Assembly (NCBI GenBank): GCA_017442185.1 | Contig: JAFSAT010000022.1 | Location: forward strand, 1 to 44,588 | Length of the DNA: 44,588 nucleotides | Direction of reading: 5' to 3' | Source of the DNA: Bacteroidaceae bacterium | GTDB lineage: Bacteria > Bacteroidota > Bacteroidia > Bacteroidales > Bacteroidaceae | Shown here: positions 37,108 through 44,186 of the stretch, piece by piece | Layout of the letters: each line of letters begins with the position of its first letter | Position numbering within the stretch: position 1 is the stretch's first letter | Program-made: the position numbers and the translations under genes | Notes under the pieces: model-generated | The model's input: only the letters and a program-made list of their open reading frames with translations | Database searches by the model: none | Told to the model about the DNA's origin: nothing

Positions 37108-37698
37108 ATGTCAACCCTAAGAGAGTGGATAAACAGACTGAGGCATAACAGGGGATACGGAGTACAATCCCCTGCTGCCTTTCACTTTGTGATGCACGTG
37201 CTGCGCGAGGGACGCCACAGATACTACTCTTACCAATATATCGACAGTATTGCAAAGAGAAGCAAGGAATACTCCCCCGCACACTGTCGCCGTCTCTTTA
37301 GGATAGCCAATGCACTGCATCCGCAAAGCATCCTGTCGATAGACAATGGCAGATGCGTGGAACAAGTTCTTAAAACCGCTTGTAACAACGCAAAATACAG
37401 CGCCACACAGGATATTGAGCACTTTACGGCTCAGCTCATGAAAGAGCCACCTGCCGAACTGCTCATGATTGGCGACACTCCACACTACGCAAAGGCTCTC
37501 GACAAAGCCTTGCCACATGCAAAAGCACACACAGCCATCATAATAGAGAACATACGCTCTTCGTCAGAAAAAAAAGCATGGTGGCAGCACACAATAAATC
37601 GCAAAGAGGTGGTAGTGAGCATGGATTTATACAACACAGGCCTGCTCTTCTTCGACCCACAATATCGAAAGCAACACTACACTTTCCACTTCAAATGA
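37108..37698 (+). CDS. Degenerate SAM-methyltransferase-like protein
   Basis: A 196-residue protein that resembles a Bacteroidota group of class I methyltransferase-fold proteins with an N-terminus of the type NRGYGVQSPAAFHFVMHVLRE and YYSYQYIDSI. The usual glycine-rich motif I (DFGAGS or similar) is replaced by SILSIDNGRC, so SAM binding is doubtful. Later, AELLMIGDTP, IIIENIRSSSEKKAWW and VSMDLYNTGLLFF keep the core strands. It follows metK by 10 bases and overlaps the adenosyltransferase start by ATGA. No function is assigned. Confidence 0.65.
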   Translation: MSTLREWINRLRHNRGYGVQSPAAFHFVMHVLREGRHRYYSYQYIDSIAKRSKEYSPAHCRRLFRIANALHPQSILSIDNGRCVEQVLKTACNNAKYSATQDIEHFTAQLMKEPPAELLMIGDTPHYAKALDKALPHAKAHTAIIIENIRSSSEKKAWWQHTINRKEVVVSMDLYNTGLLFFDPQYRKQHYTFHFK

Positions 37699-38237
37699 AA
37701 AAAGCAATCATATACACACGAACAGGCGACAGTGGCACAACATCACTCATGGGAGGAAAAAGAGTGAGCAAAGACCACCCACGAGTAGAGGCTTATGGCA
37801 CGCTCGACGAGCTTAACGCTCATTTGGGACTTCTTGCCGCGACCATGCACGAGCACGAGGAGCGCTCCACAATAGAGCAGATAATGAACAACATAATGAC
37901 GCTTGGCTGTTACCTTGCCCGGGAGGAGGTGGAGACAACCTGTCCGGTAACAGAAGAGTCCATTGCCACTCTCGAAAAGCACATCGACGAGCTATACTCG
38001 CACTTAGCCCCATTGCGCGGCTTCATCCTGCCATCGTGCAACGAAGCCTCGGCACGTGCCAATCTGTGTCGCACCGTCTGCCGCCGCGCCGAGAGACGAA
38101 TCATCACCCTTGCTCAACATGCCGAAGTATCGCCGCTGGCAACATCCTATGTGAACCGTCTCTCCGATTATCTGTTTGCATTATCAAGAATATTAGACAC
38201 CGAAGACGAAAAAACCTGGGAAAACCATTGGAAATAG
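37695..38237 (+). CDS. Cob(I)alamin adenosyltransferase, PduO type
   Basis: A 181-residue ATP:cob(I)alamin adenosyltransferase that makes adenosylcobalamin for enzymes such as methylmalonyl-CoA mutase. Motifs: IYTRTGDSGTTSLMGGKRVSK (ATP site), VEAYGTLDELNAHLGL, FILPSCNEASARANLCRTVCRRAER and SYVNRLSDYLFALSR. The frame extends upstream within the preceding gene, but ATG 37695 overlaps that stop as ATGA and gives the family start. Confidence 0.93.
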   Translation: MKKAIIYTRTGDSGTTSLMGGKRVSKDHPRVEAYGTLDELNAHLGLLAATMHEHEERSTIEQIMNNIMTLGCYLAREEVETTCPVTEESIATLEKHIDELYSHLAPLRGFILPSCNEASARANLCRTVCRRAERRIITLAQHAEVSPLATSYVNRLSDYLFALSRILDTEDEKTWENHWK

Positions 38238-38256
38238 AGATTTTTATCTATTTTTG
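38227..38256 (+). promoter_or_regulatory. Putative promoter of the DUF2795 gene
   Basis: TATTTTTG (38249-38256) with ATTG (38227-38230) 18 bases upstream, inside the end of the preceding gene. The leader would be about 60 nt. Confidence 0.5.
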
Positions 38257-38322
38257 CAGACTTTAAACGATAAAATAAGATTTTCAACTAACATATTTAA
38301 ATAACAATTAAATATTTACACT

Positions 38323-38547
38323 ATGTATTGGACACTTGAACTTGCATCAAAACTTGAGGATGCACCATGGCCCGCAACAAAAGATGAGCTCATAGACTAC
38401 GCAGTACGTTCGGGCGCTCCTATGGAGGTTATCGAAAACCTTCAGGAAATTGAGGACGAAGGAGAGACATACGAAAATATAGAGGACATCTGGCCCGATT
38501 ATCCCAGCAGCAATGAGGACTTCTTCTTCGACGAGGAGGAGTATTAA
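38323..38547 (+). CDS. DUF2795 small acidic protein; its 3' end is repeated downstream
   Basis: A 74-residue acidic protein (MYWTLELASKLEDAPWPATK, then DELIDYAVRSGAPMEVIENL, ending FFFDEEEY) of the DUF2795 kind, highly conserved in Bacteroidales and of unknown function. The aspartate/glutamate-rich tail is striking. The last 23 bases of the gene and about ten bases beyond it recur at 41998 and 44187, where no complete gene precedes them. The gene is intact here and is followed by a strong terminator. Confidence 0.88.
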   Translation: MYWTLELASKLEDAPWPATKDELIDYAVRSGAPMEVIENLQEIEDEGETYENIEDIWPDYPSSNEDFFFDEEEY

Positions 38548-38557
38548 TGGGCAAAAA
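38525..38557. repeat. 33-bp direct repeat, copy 1 (3' end of DUF2795 gene)
   Basis: A 23-base core begins TCTTCGACGAGGAGGAG and ends TATTAA, followed by TGGGCAAAAA. Copy 3 matches it with one visible difference and copy 2 is looser beyond the stop. Being the end of an intact gene, this copy is the likely parent site. Use of a gene's 3' end as attachment site is typical of integrative elements, which is the inference here. Confidence 0.8.
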
Positions 38558-38585
38558 GTCATCATTTAGTAGATAACTAACTGAT

Positions 38586-38632
38586 AAAGAGCAATGTGAA
38601 GAAAGATTCAAAACTTTCACACATTGCTCTTT
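38586..38632 (+). terminator. Terminator of the DUF2795 gene
   Basis: AAAGAGCAATGTG and CACATTGCTCTTT form a 13-bp stem, with an inner GAAAG/CTTTC helix. It starts about 40 bases after the stop. Confidence 0.8.
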
Positions 38633-38661
38633 ACCGTATTTAAAAGCCAAATTTCTTGCAC

Positions 38662-38750
38662 AATAATCTCAAAAACTATGCTTTTTTGAGGGGGAAGGTG
38701 TGAAACTTTCACAATAATCTGTCGTCGAAGAGTTTCCACCCGTGGTGCAA
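38662..38750 (+). repeat. 89-bp leader repeat, copy a
   Basis: Starts AATAATCTCAAAAACTATGC and shares all but about nine of 89 bases with 39604-39692. It contains a hairpin CTCAAAAA/TTTTTGAG and the perfect dyad TGTGAAACTTTCACA (38699-38713). Copy a is also flanked by TTTCTTGCAC (about 38652-38661) and GTGCAAGAAA (about 38745-38754). It ends 24 bases before the 60-residue protein gene, so it should be its 5' leader or promoter region. Confidence 0.75.
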
Positions 38751-38774
38751 GAAATAAAGAAAGACTTATATATA

Positions 38775-38957
38775 ATGGAAAGAGAAATAACATATACCCA
38801 ACTTCACTTGCTGCAAGAAATGTTCGAACAACAAGTTAAAGAACAAAACATAGTCTTTCCTGATGAAGAACAAGAAGAACTTTGCTTGGATGACTTTATA
38901 GAGCAGTATATCCAGGGCAATGACAATCCACAGATAAGAATTGACTGGCAAGTTTAA
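38775..38957 (+). CDS. Small acidic protein, 60 residues, unknown
   Basis: MEREITYTQLHLLQEMFEQQ followed by a Glu-rich stretch (FPDEEQEELCLDDFIEQYI) and RIDWQV at the end. It is mostly helical and acidic. The ATG at 38775 is preferred to a GTG at 38742, which lies inside the leader repeat. A strong terminator follows six bases after the stop, so it is a one-gene unit with its own leader and terminator. I recognise no family; DNA mimic, antitoxin or regulator are all only possibilities. Confidence 0.6.
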   Translation: MEREITYTQLHLLQEMFEQQVKEQNIVFPDEEQEELCLDDFIEQYIQGNDNPQIRIDWQV

Positions 38958-38962
38958 AGTTG

Positions 38963-39001
38963 AAAAAATGAGTATTGCAAAGTGGCAGTACTCATTTTTT
39001 T
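38963..39001 (+). terminator. Terminator of the 60-residue protein gene
   Basis: AAAAAATGAGTA and TACTCATTTTTT form a 12-bp stem with inner TTGC/GCAG pairing and a trailing T-run; the A-rich left side would let it work in both directions. Confidence 0.85.
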
Positions 39002-39042
39002 CGCTTATAAAATTAGGTTTTCTTAGGTTTTTTCGACAGACA

Positions 39043-39074
39043 TTCGTTATTCTCCTAATAAATGTATACTTTTG
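39043..39074 (+). promoter_or_regulatory. Bacteroidota-type promoter of the RNA gene
   Basis: TTCG (39043-39046), 20 bases, then TACTTTTG (39067-39074), close to TTTG-N20-TAnnTTTG. There is no open reading frame after it for 350 bases. Confidence 0.65.
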
Positions 39075-39081
39075 TGGCGTC

Positions 39082-39375
39082 GTGAATTAACATACGGCAA
39101 ATCTGCACATATTAAAAAGTGCAGAGACATAGTGGTAAAAAGCGTTTATTGACGCTTGGTATTGGACTCTGGAACTTCGACACTTCTCAGCTTACCCAAA
39201 CCAGGCAACGGTAGATGCTCACTGGTGTATATTACACTGTATAAGTTCTACTTTTGAGTAGAACTATCATGGTTTACATATGCACTGCGTGGGGTCTTCG
39301 TTGCTCGTTGAAGTAAGCAAGGTAGTCGAAGACCTCAGAGTGAAACGAGCAACAATAAGGCTTCACGCTTTTTTT
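39082..39375 (+). ncRNA. Probable structured non-coding RNA, about 295 nt
   Basis: Between a near-consensus promoter and a T-run (39369-39375) lies a stretch without coding potential but with many helices: TCTGCAC/GTGCAGA (39102-39124), AAGCGT/ACGCTT, AGTTCTAC/GTAGAACT (39244-39264) and GGTCTTCG/CGAAGACC (39293-39334) with an inner TTGCT/AGCAA. CGTGAA at the 5' end (39081-39086) can pair with TTCACG near the 3' end (39362-39367), closing the molecule. Known abundant Bacteroidales RNAs (6S, Bacteroidales-1) are candidates that I cannot match from memory. The rest of the spacer up to 39603 holds only a doubtful short frame. Confidence 0.6.
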
Positions 39376-39603
39376 GTATGGTTTTTACATCATGCATTTT
39401 TCAATATAAACGTCTGATTGGAGCTAAGACATATAATTATTGTATGGATTGATATGACTATCCCAATTTTGTATTCTTTTGCATTGACGCACATCAAATA
39501 CGTCAATCCTTTTGTGAGAAATTTTACAGGAAGGCTTCGCGGCAAAAAGTTATTTAAATCGCTCGTTGATAAGGATTTTACACGCGAACTAGAAGTGTGT
39601 AAT

Positions 39604-39692
39604 AATAATCTCAAAAACTATGCTTTTTTGAGGAGGAAAGTGTGAAACTTTCACAATAATCTTTCGCCTGAGAGTTTCCCCCTGTTGTGCAA
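39604..39692 (+). repeat. 89-bp leader repeat, copy b
   Basis: The second copy of the leader at 38662-38750, with the same hairpin and the dyad TGTGAAACTTTCACA (39641-39655). It ends 32 bases before the UDG-like gene. Outer arms TTTCTTGCAC/GTGCAAGAAA of copy a are not kept here. Differences cluster in the second half, outside the two hairpins. Confidence 0.75.
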
Positions 39693-39724
39693 ATATTAAA
39701 GAGAATATTAATAAAAATTGAATT

Positions 39725-40471
39725 ATGGACTATTCAAAAGAATTTAGAGATTTAATCGCTTATACAAAGGATACAGAAGATTTTATAGGATATGGTAATC
39801 CTAATGCTAAAATTATGATAATCGGCAAAGAAGAGAGTTTCGATATAAAAAAAGAAGAAAATAATATAATTTATAATCAGGCGTCAAAGGGTAATTGGAA
39901 AGGTTGGGAAGAAGTTATAGGCAACCCATCAATTACACCCGATTCAATTCCTGTATGGAAAGATAGTGGAAAGTTTTGTCCTTTATACCCATGGAAAGGT
40001 GATGATTTGCCTAAAGGCACATGGACTAATTATCAAAAATTAATAAACCGCTTATATCCCGAAGCCGATGCCGGGAAGATGACAACATTCCATCAATACG
40101 CATTTATAACAGAGTTCAACGACTCGCCTTCAAAAACGAGTAAACGCAAAGATCCGGAAGTCCAACAACGCATTACGCATAGATGCAAGAATGTTTTAAA
40201 TCACCCTTTTTATAAATCTTTTCCAATTGTAATAGCTGCTTGCGGGCATTATGTCAAAGATTATAATATAAACCTCGAAGATATTTTTAATCAGAAATAT
40301 ATAGAACCTGAATCAGTTAAAATTAAAACAGGGGAATGGATAAACATTCATAGAAAAGATAATAGGATTCTAATTCACACAAGGCAACTTTCTAATGCGT
40401 TTTCATTCGAATTAATCGAGCGTATAGCTGATTTTTGCAAACCATACATTGAACCTCTGCAAAAGTCTTAA
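39725..40471 (+). CDS. Uracil-DNA-glycosylase-fold-like protein
   Basis: A 248-residue soluble protein. NPNAKIMIIGKEESFD (25-40) has the strand-then-glycine pattern of the first UDG-superfamily motif, GTWTNYQKLINRLYPEA follows, and IVIAACGHYVKDY and ILIHTRQLSNAFS (214-226) resemble the later strand and HPS-like motif. Catalytic Asp or Asn of known UDG classes is not evident, so activity is unsure. It is the first gene of an AT-rich run with two unknown proteins (14 and 42 bases apart) and has the 89-bp leader upstream. DNA-base recognition or a defence role is inference. Confidence 0.55.
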   Translation: MDYSKEFRDLIAYTKDTEDFIGYGNPNAKIMIIGKEESFDIKKEENNIIYNQASKGNWKGWEEVIGNPSITPDSIPVWKDSGKFCPLYPWKGDDLPKGTWTNYQKLINRLYPEADAGKMTTFHQYAFITEFNDSPSKTSKRKDPEVQQRITHRCKNVLNHPFYKSFPIVIAACGHYVKDYNINLEDIFNQKYIEPESVKIKTGEWINIHRKDNRILIHTRQLSNAFSFELIERIADFCKPYIEPLQKS

Positions 40472-40485
40472 ATCCGGGTATAACA

Positions 40486-41391
40486 ATGAAAAATATAACC
40501 AAGCATAATCGTCCTATTAATACAGTTCTGAAAGAATATGTTGAGCGTCATAAAGGAAAAATTGTTGAAGCAAGAAAAGAGTTGCAAAGACGATTTAATG
40601 GATTAGACTGGAACATACAGAAGAAAATTCTCGTTGCACATCTAAAATCATCAAAATCGGACAGAGAATGGGCTTATTCTCTTCTTCTCAATTATTGGGA
40701 TAGGAGTTTTTTACCTTATGTTCAGGAAATTTGGGAGACATTTCATGAAGAGCGATGCTCATGGATTGTTATTCGCTATTTCCCGAAAGATTATATTTTC
40801 AATAATCTTCATTTGTTGAACTATGAACGTAATTATATGTTTATTTGTCTTCGATTTGGTTTGGATGAAGGATTTGTCATAGAAAAAGAAAAACTCAAAC
40901 CAGAAGATGTTCTCTATGTTCATTATCGTCTAGGTATAGGAATACAGCCGAATGAAGCTAAAGCTTGGTTATATGAAATAGCAATAGATGCTGTTTTGAA
41001 TTATTACAGAAATGATCTTGATTTGAGACCTTCAGAACAAGGGCGTATTACAGAATTATATCCGCAGAGAATAAGACAACTGGGGCGTGCATTATATTAT
41101 GTTAATGAAATGGGAATAGAACCAACAGTGTCAGACTTCTCAGAATGGTGTGAATCGGTTAAGCAAATAATGAATAATTCACACGAATGGAAAGAACTAC
41201 AACAAAGAAATCTGCTTGATTGGGAATTTAACATGAGAGCATATCGTATAATTCTTAAATATATCGGAATCAACTTGCATGAATCTATTATGGAAAATTT
41301 AATCAATAAGTTTCCACAACTTAAAAAACTTGTTGATGAATTAAAACTAAAAATTGATTTTGATTACATGCTAAAAGAATTAGAAGAATGA
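40486..41391 (+). CDS. Unknown helical protein, possibly HEAT-like
   Basis: A 301-residue soluble protein made almost wholly of helices (YVERHKGKIVEARKELQRRF, WNIQKKILVAHLKSSKSDRE, WAYSLLLNYWDRSFLPYVQE). The spacing of W/L-rich helices is like HEAT/ARM solenoids. No catalytic motif, signal peptide or membrane segment is seen. It starts 14 bases after the UDG-like gene and is very likely in the same transcript. Codons are AT-rich, unlike the core genes before 38,500. Confidence 0.6.
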   Translation: MKNITKHNRPINTVLKEYVERHKGKIVEARKELQRRFNGLDWNIQKKILVAHLKSSKSDREWAYSLLLNYWDRSFLPYVQEIWETFHEERCSWIVIRYFPKDYIFNNLHLLNYERNYMFICLRFGLDEGFVIEKEKLKPEDVLYVHYRLGIGIQPNEAKAWLYEIAIDAVLNYYRNDLDLRPSEQGRITELYPQRIRQLGRALYYVNEMGIEPTVSDFSEWCESVKQIMNNSHEWKELQQRNLLDWEFNMRAYRIILKYIGINLHESIMENLINKFPQLKKLVDELKLKIDFDYMLKELEE

Positions 41392-41433
41392 GTTCAATAT
41401 AAGAATCAAACATAATAGTCCATAATAAAAGGT

Positions 41434-41877
41434 ATGAAAAAGAAAGAATTTATTTACCATAATACCGATGGCAAAATGGCAAAAGAGAAACTCATGCTCA
41501 TGTTTAACGAGAATGGACATGTTCGTATTGATGAAGCGGATTATACAGCTCTTTATAAAAACATCGAGGAATTTTACCATTGGGCTTTACAGGGTAAGAG
41601 AATATATAAAGAATGGATGAAAGTTTTTCAAACAGATGAAAATGCTATCAATGCATTATTACAAATGTTAAGACAAGCAAATACGATTGAAGATTTCATC
41701 AATGAAACCACAGAGATATATAAAATCAGTACTGTTTCCGCAGAAGCCCTAGCTAATTTATCTTTGTCGGAATTAACAGGACTTACCCTTGATGTTATCA
41801 TACAGAGTTTAAAGTATTATTCTATTGCAGTAGAACAATTGGGCACATTAATACAACATAAAAATGCGTTACAATAG
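41434..41877 (+). CDS. Unknown small helical protein
   Basis: A 147-residue protein, helical throughout (EKLMLMFNENGHVRIDEADY, LYKNIEEFYHWALQGKRIY), with a rather hydrophobic C-terminal region (AEALANLSLSELTGLTLDVI) that is too broken for a sure membrane segment. It begins 42 bases after the helical protein and is the last gene of module 1; 120 bases later lies copy 2 of the 33-bp repeat. I recognise no family. Confidence 0.6.
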   Translation: MKKKEFIYHNTDGKMAKEKLMLMFNENGHVRIDEADYTALYKNIEEFYHWALQGKRIYKEWMKVFQTDENAINALLQMLRQANTIEDFINETTEIYKISTVSAEALANLSLSELTGLTLDVIIQSLKYYSIAVEQLGTLIQHKNALQ

Positions 41878-41997
41878 CACAGAGTTTGTGTGATTAGATG
41901 TTGCGATTCGGACTTTTAAAGAAGATTGCGACTAAATAACTAACACAATAAATCGCAGTGAGATGTATAACATATTGATAAACAATGATAACAATTT

Positions 41998-42030
41998 TCT
42001 TCGACGAAGAGGAGTATTAAGAAGCAATAA
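41998..42030. repeat. 33-bp direct repeat, copy 2
   Basis: Carries the 23-base core with one difference (GACGAAGAGG for GACGAGGAGG), then GAAGCAATAA. Read with an ATG at 41985 it gives an 11-residue peptide ending FFDEEEY, the same tail as the DUF2795 protein. It separates module 1 from module 2. Confidence 0.75.
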
Positions 42031-42035
42031 TCATT

Positions 42036-42219
42036 TTAAATGATTAAACATCAGCGAGACAAACAAAAACAGTTTGTTTATCTAGCTGATGTTTAATGGT
42101 CTTTTAAGGCTTTTAACAGCCAAGTTTGTATATCTGAGAATATACAAGTTACAATATAGTGGGTTAGTATTTGTATCTCAACTGCAGAGGGTTAGAAAAT
42201 CCTCGGGAATATTAAAATT
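42036..42219 (+). repeat. 184-bp direct repeat, copy R2 (terminator, hairpins, promoter-like leader)
   Basis: Nearly identical to 44225-44408. In order: a terminator hairpin, GGCT/AGCC, TTGTATAT/ATATACAA, a TTAGTATTTG promoter-like stretch, then CAACTGCAGAGGGTTAG and CCTCGGGAATATT. In this copy only a five-codon frame (MNTII-stop) follows before the 3' end of the opposing lipoprotein gene. Together with the preceding repeat it fills the 358-bp spacer 41878-42235. Confidence 0.8.
42046..42094 (+). terminator. Terminator hairpin in R2
   Basis: AAACATCAGC pairs with GCTGATGTTT, then AGACAAAC with GTTTGTTT-TCT inside, followed by AATGGTCTTTT. The equivalent hairpin in R3 differs in sequence but keeps pairing. 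Confidence 0.75.
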
Positions 42220-42235
42220 TACTATATGAACACTA

Positions 42236-43171
42236 TTATTTGAAAACAGGACTATCACTGCTTATTCGCACCATCACCGCGCTATCGGGCCAGAAGCCAA
42301 GTTTTTTTGCGGTTTTAAACAAAAGGGTGTTGTCGCTGAAAAGTTCCAATGTAACCCCGCAATCGGCATCCAAAAAGAAACGCCCTGTGGCAGTATTTCC
42401 ACGTGTTGGAACAAGCAGATGAGCTTGTGGTAAGTAGTTGCCATCACCGCCAATCTCCGGCATTTGTATTCTTGCACCACCTAAAAACACACCACCGGCT
42501 ACAAGCAACAGCGAATCACCCTTTGCGGCTATGCCTATACTAAAATCTTGCCAAGGGCCGTTATTCTCCCACCCCCACTCACCTACAAACGGGGTGGGCA
42601 CAATGCCCGCAACTTCAAATTTATTTACAGACGAAACATCAGCATCGGGTACAAAGGCATTCTCTTTATATAAATCTACCACCTCGGTTGAAAAAGAGTA
42701 ATTCTCGCTGTTTTTACGCACAAGCACCCCGCTGTCGGGCCAATAATTTACATTACCGCTTATTTTAAACGTAAGCGTATCGAGTGATTTTAACTCAAAG
42801 GCAAGAGGATGGTACTCATTCTTTGGATATTTCTGGAACACACTAAAATATTGGTTCACAATTGTGCCAACTGCACTGTTACCTCTTTTTGGAACAGGAA
42901 TACAAGCCTGAGGTATGGCATTGTCCTTGCTATCGCTCAATGGGTTACCCGTCATATAAAAAGGTTCCTGCCGCTCCCAAAAAAATGCCACAAGCAACGA
43001 ATCGCCTCGCTCGCCTATGCACACCGAGAGATTTTGAATAGTATCATTCGCTCCTACACACTCCCAACAACCCACAAACGGTGAGGGAGAGATGCCCGCA
43101 ACATCAACCTGTTTATTGCCACCGCAAGCAATAATAGTTAACACATTAAGAATCACTAATAATCTTTTCAT
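42236..43171 (-). CDS. Lipoprotein with two internal repeats; candidate immunity protein
   Basis: A 311-residue lipoprotein: signal peptide MKRLLVILNVLTIIAC with lipidated Cys 16 followed by GGNK, which lacks the acidic surface-export signal, so it probably faces the periplasm. The mature part is a duplication: VAGISPSPFVGCW ... GDSLLVAFF ... PKRGNSAVG ... YWPDSGVLVRK and, from about 187, VAGIVPTPFVGEW ... GDSLLLVAG ... PTRGNTATG ... FWPDSAVMVRI. It begins 3 bases after the GH108 hydrolase gene. A periplasmic partner made with a wall-degrading enzyme is the usual arrangement of effector and immunity; that role is inference. Confidence 0.75.
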   Translation of the reverse strand: MKRLLVILNVLTIIACGGNKQVDVAGISPSPFVGCWECVGANDTIQNLSVCIGERGDSLLVAFFWERQEPFYMTGNPLSDSKDNAIPQACIPVPKRGNSAVGTIVNQYFSVFQKYPKNEYHPLAFELKSLDTLTFKISGNVNYWPDSGVLVRKNSENYSFSTEVVDLYKENAFVPDADVSSVNKFEVAGIVPTPFVGEWGWENNGPWQDFSIGIAAKGDSLLLVAGGVFLGGARIQMPEIGGDGNYLPQAHLLVPTRGNTATGRFFLDADCGVTLELFSDNTLLFKTAKKLGFWPDSAVMVRISSDSPVFK

Positions 43172-43174
43172 AAG

Positions 43175-43984
43175 TTACTTTTTTAGGTGCCTGCTTTTGA
43201 AAATAGTATCACAACCGAACTTATTGCCTAAATCATTTATACGATAAAACCAACCTTCTATATAACGTTTCTGTTCAGGATGTTTGTCTATTATAGCATC
43301 ACAATGTTCGGCACGAGACTTCAGCAGTTCTTTCTTCAACCATTTTTCATCCACTGAGTTCACCGCTTGATTAGTTTTATCGCCAATGTAACCATCTTCC
43401 TTTAAATTATACCCCATCTTATTTAAGGCCTTCTGCAAAGAACGAATTGCAGTACTTGGACCTGAATTAACAGAAAAATCATAAATAAGTTTCATTACAT
43501 TCTCATTATCCAATAATCCAAACCCCCTACTATCCCATTCTGCTTTATATAATTTTATAGCATCGCTTTTTGTTAAGTTTTTAACATTATCTATATTAAC
43601 ACCTGCTTTCTTTTTATATGTATCAAGGAATGGTTGTGTTATACCCATATTAGTTTCACCGCCACGGTCGAACTTATCATTAACGTAACCCCCTTCATAA
43701 ATTAGTACCATAGGTATTGTAGCATAAAACAATGAGTCGCTACGATGTTTTTGTGCTGAAAGAGAGTCTTTTTTATTCTCTGCTAATTCATCAAGATATT
43801 CTGGTGCAATCTCACTCCTAAAAGAATCTCCATTGGAATAATTCTCTACAAGAGAGTACCTTACAGGGAAGGACGATTGCATTAAAAAACTTTGAATAGC
43901 TTTATTCTTTTTCCTTTCACTTACAAGTTCATCCATACTATCCGATTGAAATTCCTCAATCATCTCAAAATCATTGTCATTCAT
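43175..43984 (-). CDS. GH108-family peptidoglycan hydrolase without signal peptide; candidate effector
   Basis: A 269-residue protein. Residues 1-80 are charged and lack a signal peptide or membrane segment. From about 88 comes the GH108 domain, with LIYEGGYVNDKFDRGGETNM around the catalytic Glu (E97), then SDAIKLYKAEWDSRG. NSGPSTAIRSLQKALNKMGY and EDGYIGDKTNQAVN correspond to the peptidoglycan-binding part usual in this family. GH108 members cut the glycan strand of peptidoglycan. Lack of a signal peptide with an adjacent lipoprotein suggests delivery by a type VI secretion system or release by lysis. A prophage endolysin is the alternative, but no phage genes are near. Confidence 0.82.
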   Translation of the reverse strand: MNDNDFEMIEEFQSDSMDELVSERKKNKAIQSFLMQSSFPVRYSLVENYSNGDSFRSEIAPEYLDELAENKKDSLSAQKHRSDSLFYATIPMVLIYEGGYVNDKFDRGGETNMGITQPFLDTYKKKAGVNIDNVKNLTKSDAIKLYKAEWDSRGFGLLDNENVMKLIYDFSVNSGPSTAIRSLQKALNKMGYNLKEDGYIGDKTNQAVNSVDEKWLKKELLKSRAEHCDAIIDKHPEQKRYIEGWFYRINDLGNKFGCDTIFKSRHLKK

Positions 43985-44028
43985 AATACATCAAATTTTA
44001 AGTTTATCAATGACACAAAAATATAGCA

Positions 44029-44061
44029 CAAATATAATTATTTGGTTGCGAAAATGCCAAA
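44029..44061 (-). promoter_or_regulatory. Bacteroidota-type promoter of the GH108-lipoprotein pair
   Basis: On the minus strand TTTG (44058-44061), 21 bases, then TATATTTG (44029-44036): an exact consensus promoter. The leader to the ATG at 43984 would be about 40 nt. Confidence 0.8.
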
Positions 44062-44186
44062 TTCAATTTATATTACGCAATAAACAATCGCCTTTTATCT
44101 CCGTTTACCGCCAAATATGTATCTCTCAACTACATCATAACAAAGCATCAGCATTGATTATCAGCTCATTAAAAAACAAATAAAAC

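Noticed and set aside
39160..39182. Stretch resembling the 5' end of tmRNA (CTCTGGAACTTCGAC)
   Set aside because: The matching 3' tRNA-like end with a T-arm is absent, and no tag reading frame follows.
39454..39645. Open frame of 63 residues before the UDG-like gene
   Set aside because: Its end runs through the 89-bp leader repeat, it has no clear ribosome-binding site, and it resembles no family I know; at most a decayed gene remnant.
43175..43984. Prophage lysis cassette
   Set aside because: No holin, spanin, structural or replication phage genes are nearby; the following lipoprotein is long and duplicated, unlike Rz1. The option is kept open as an alternative.
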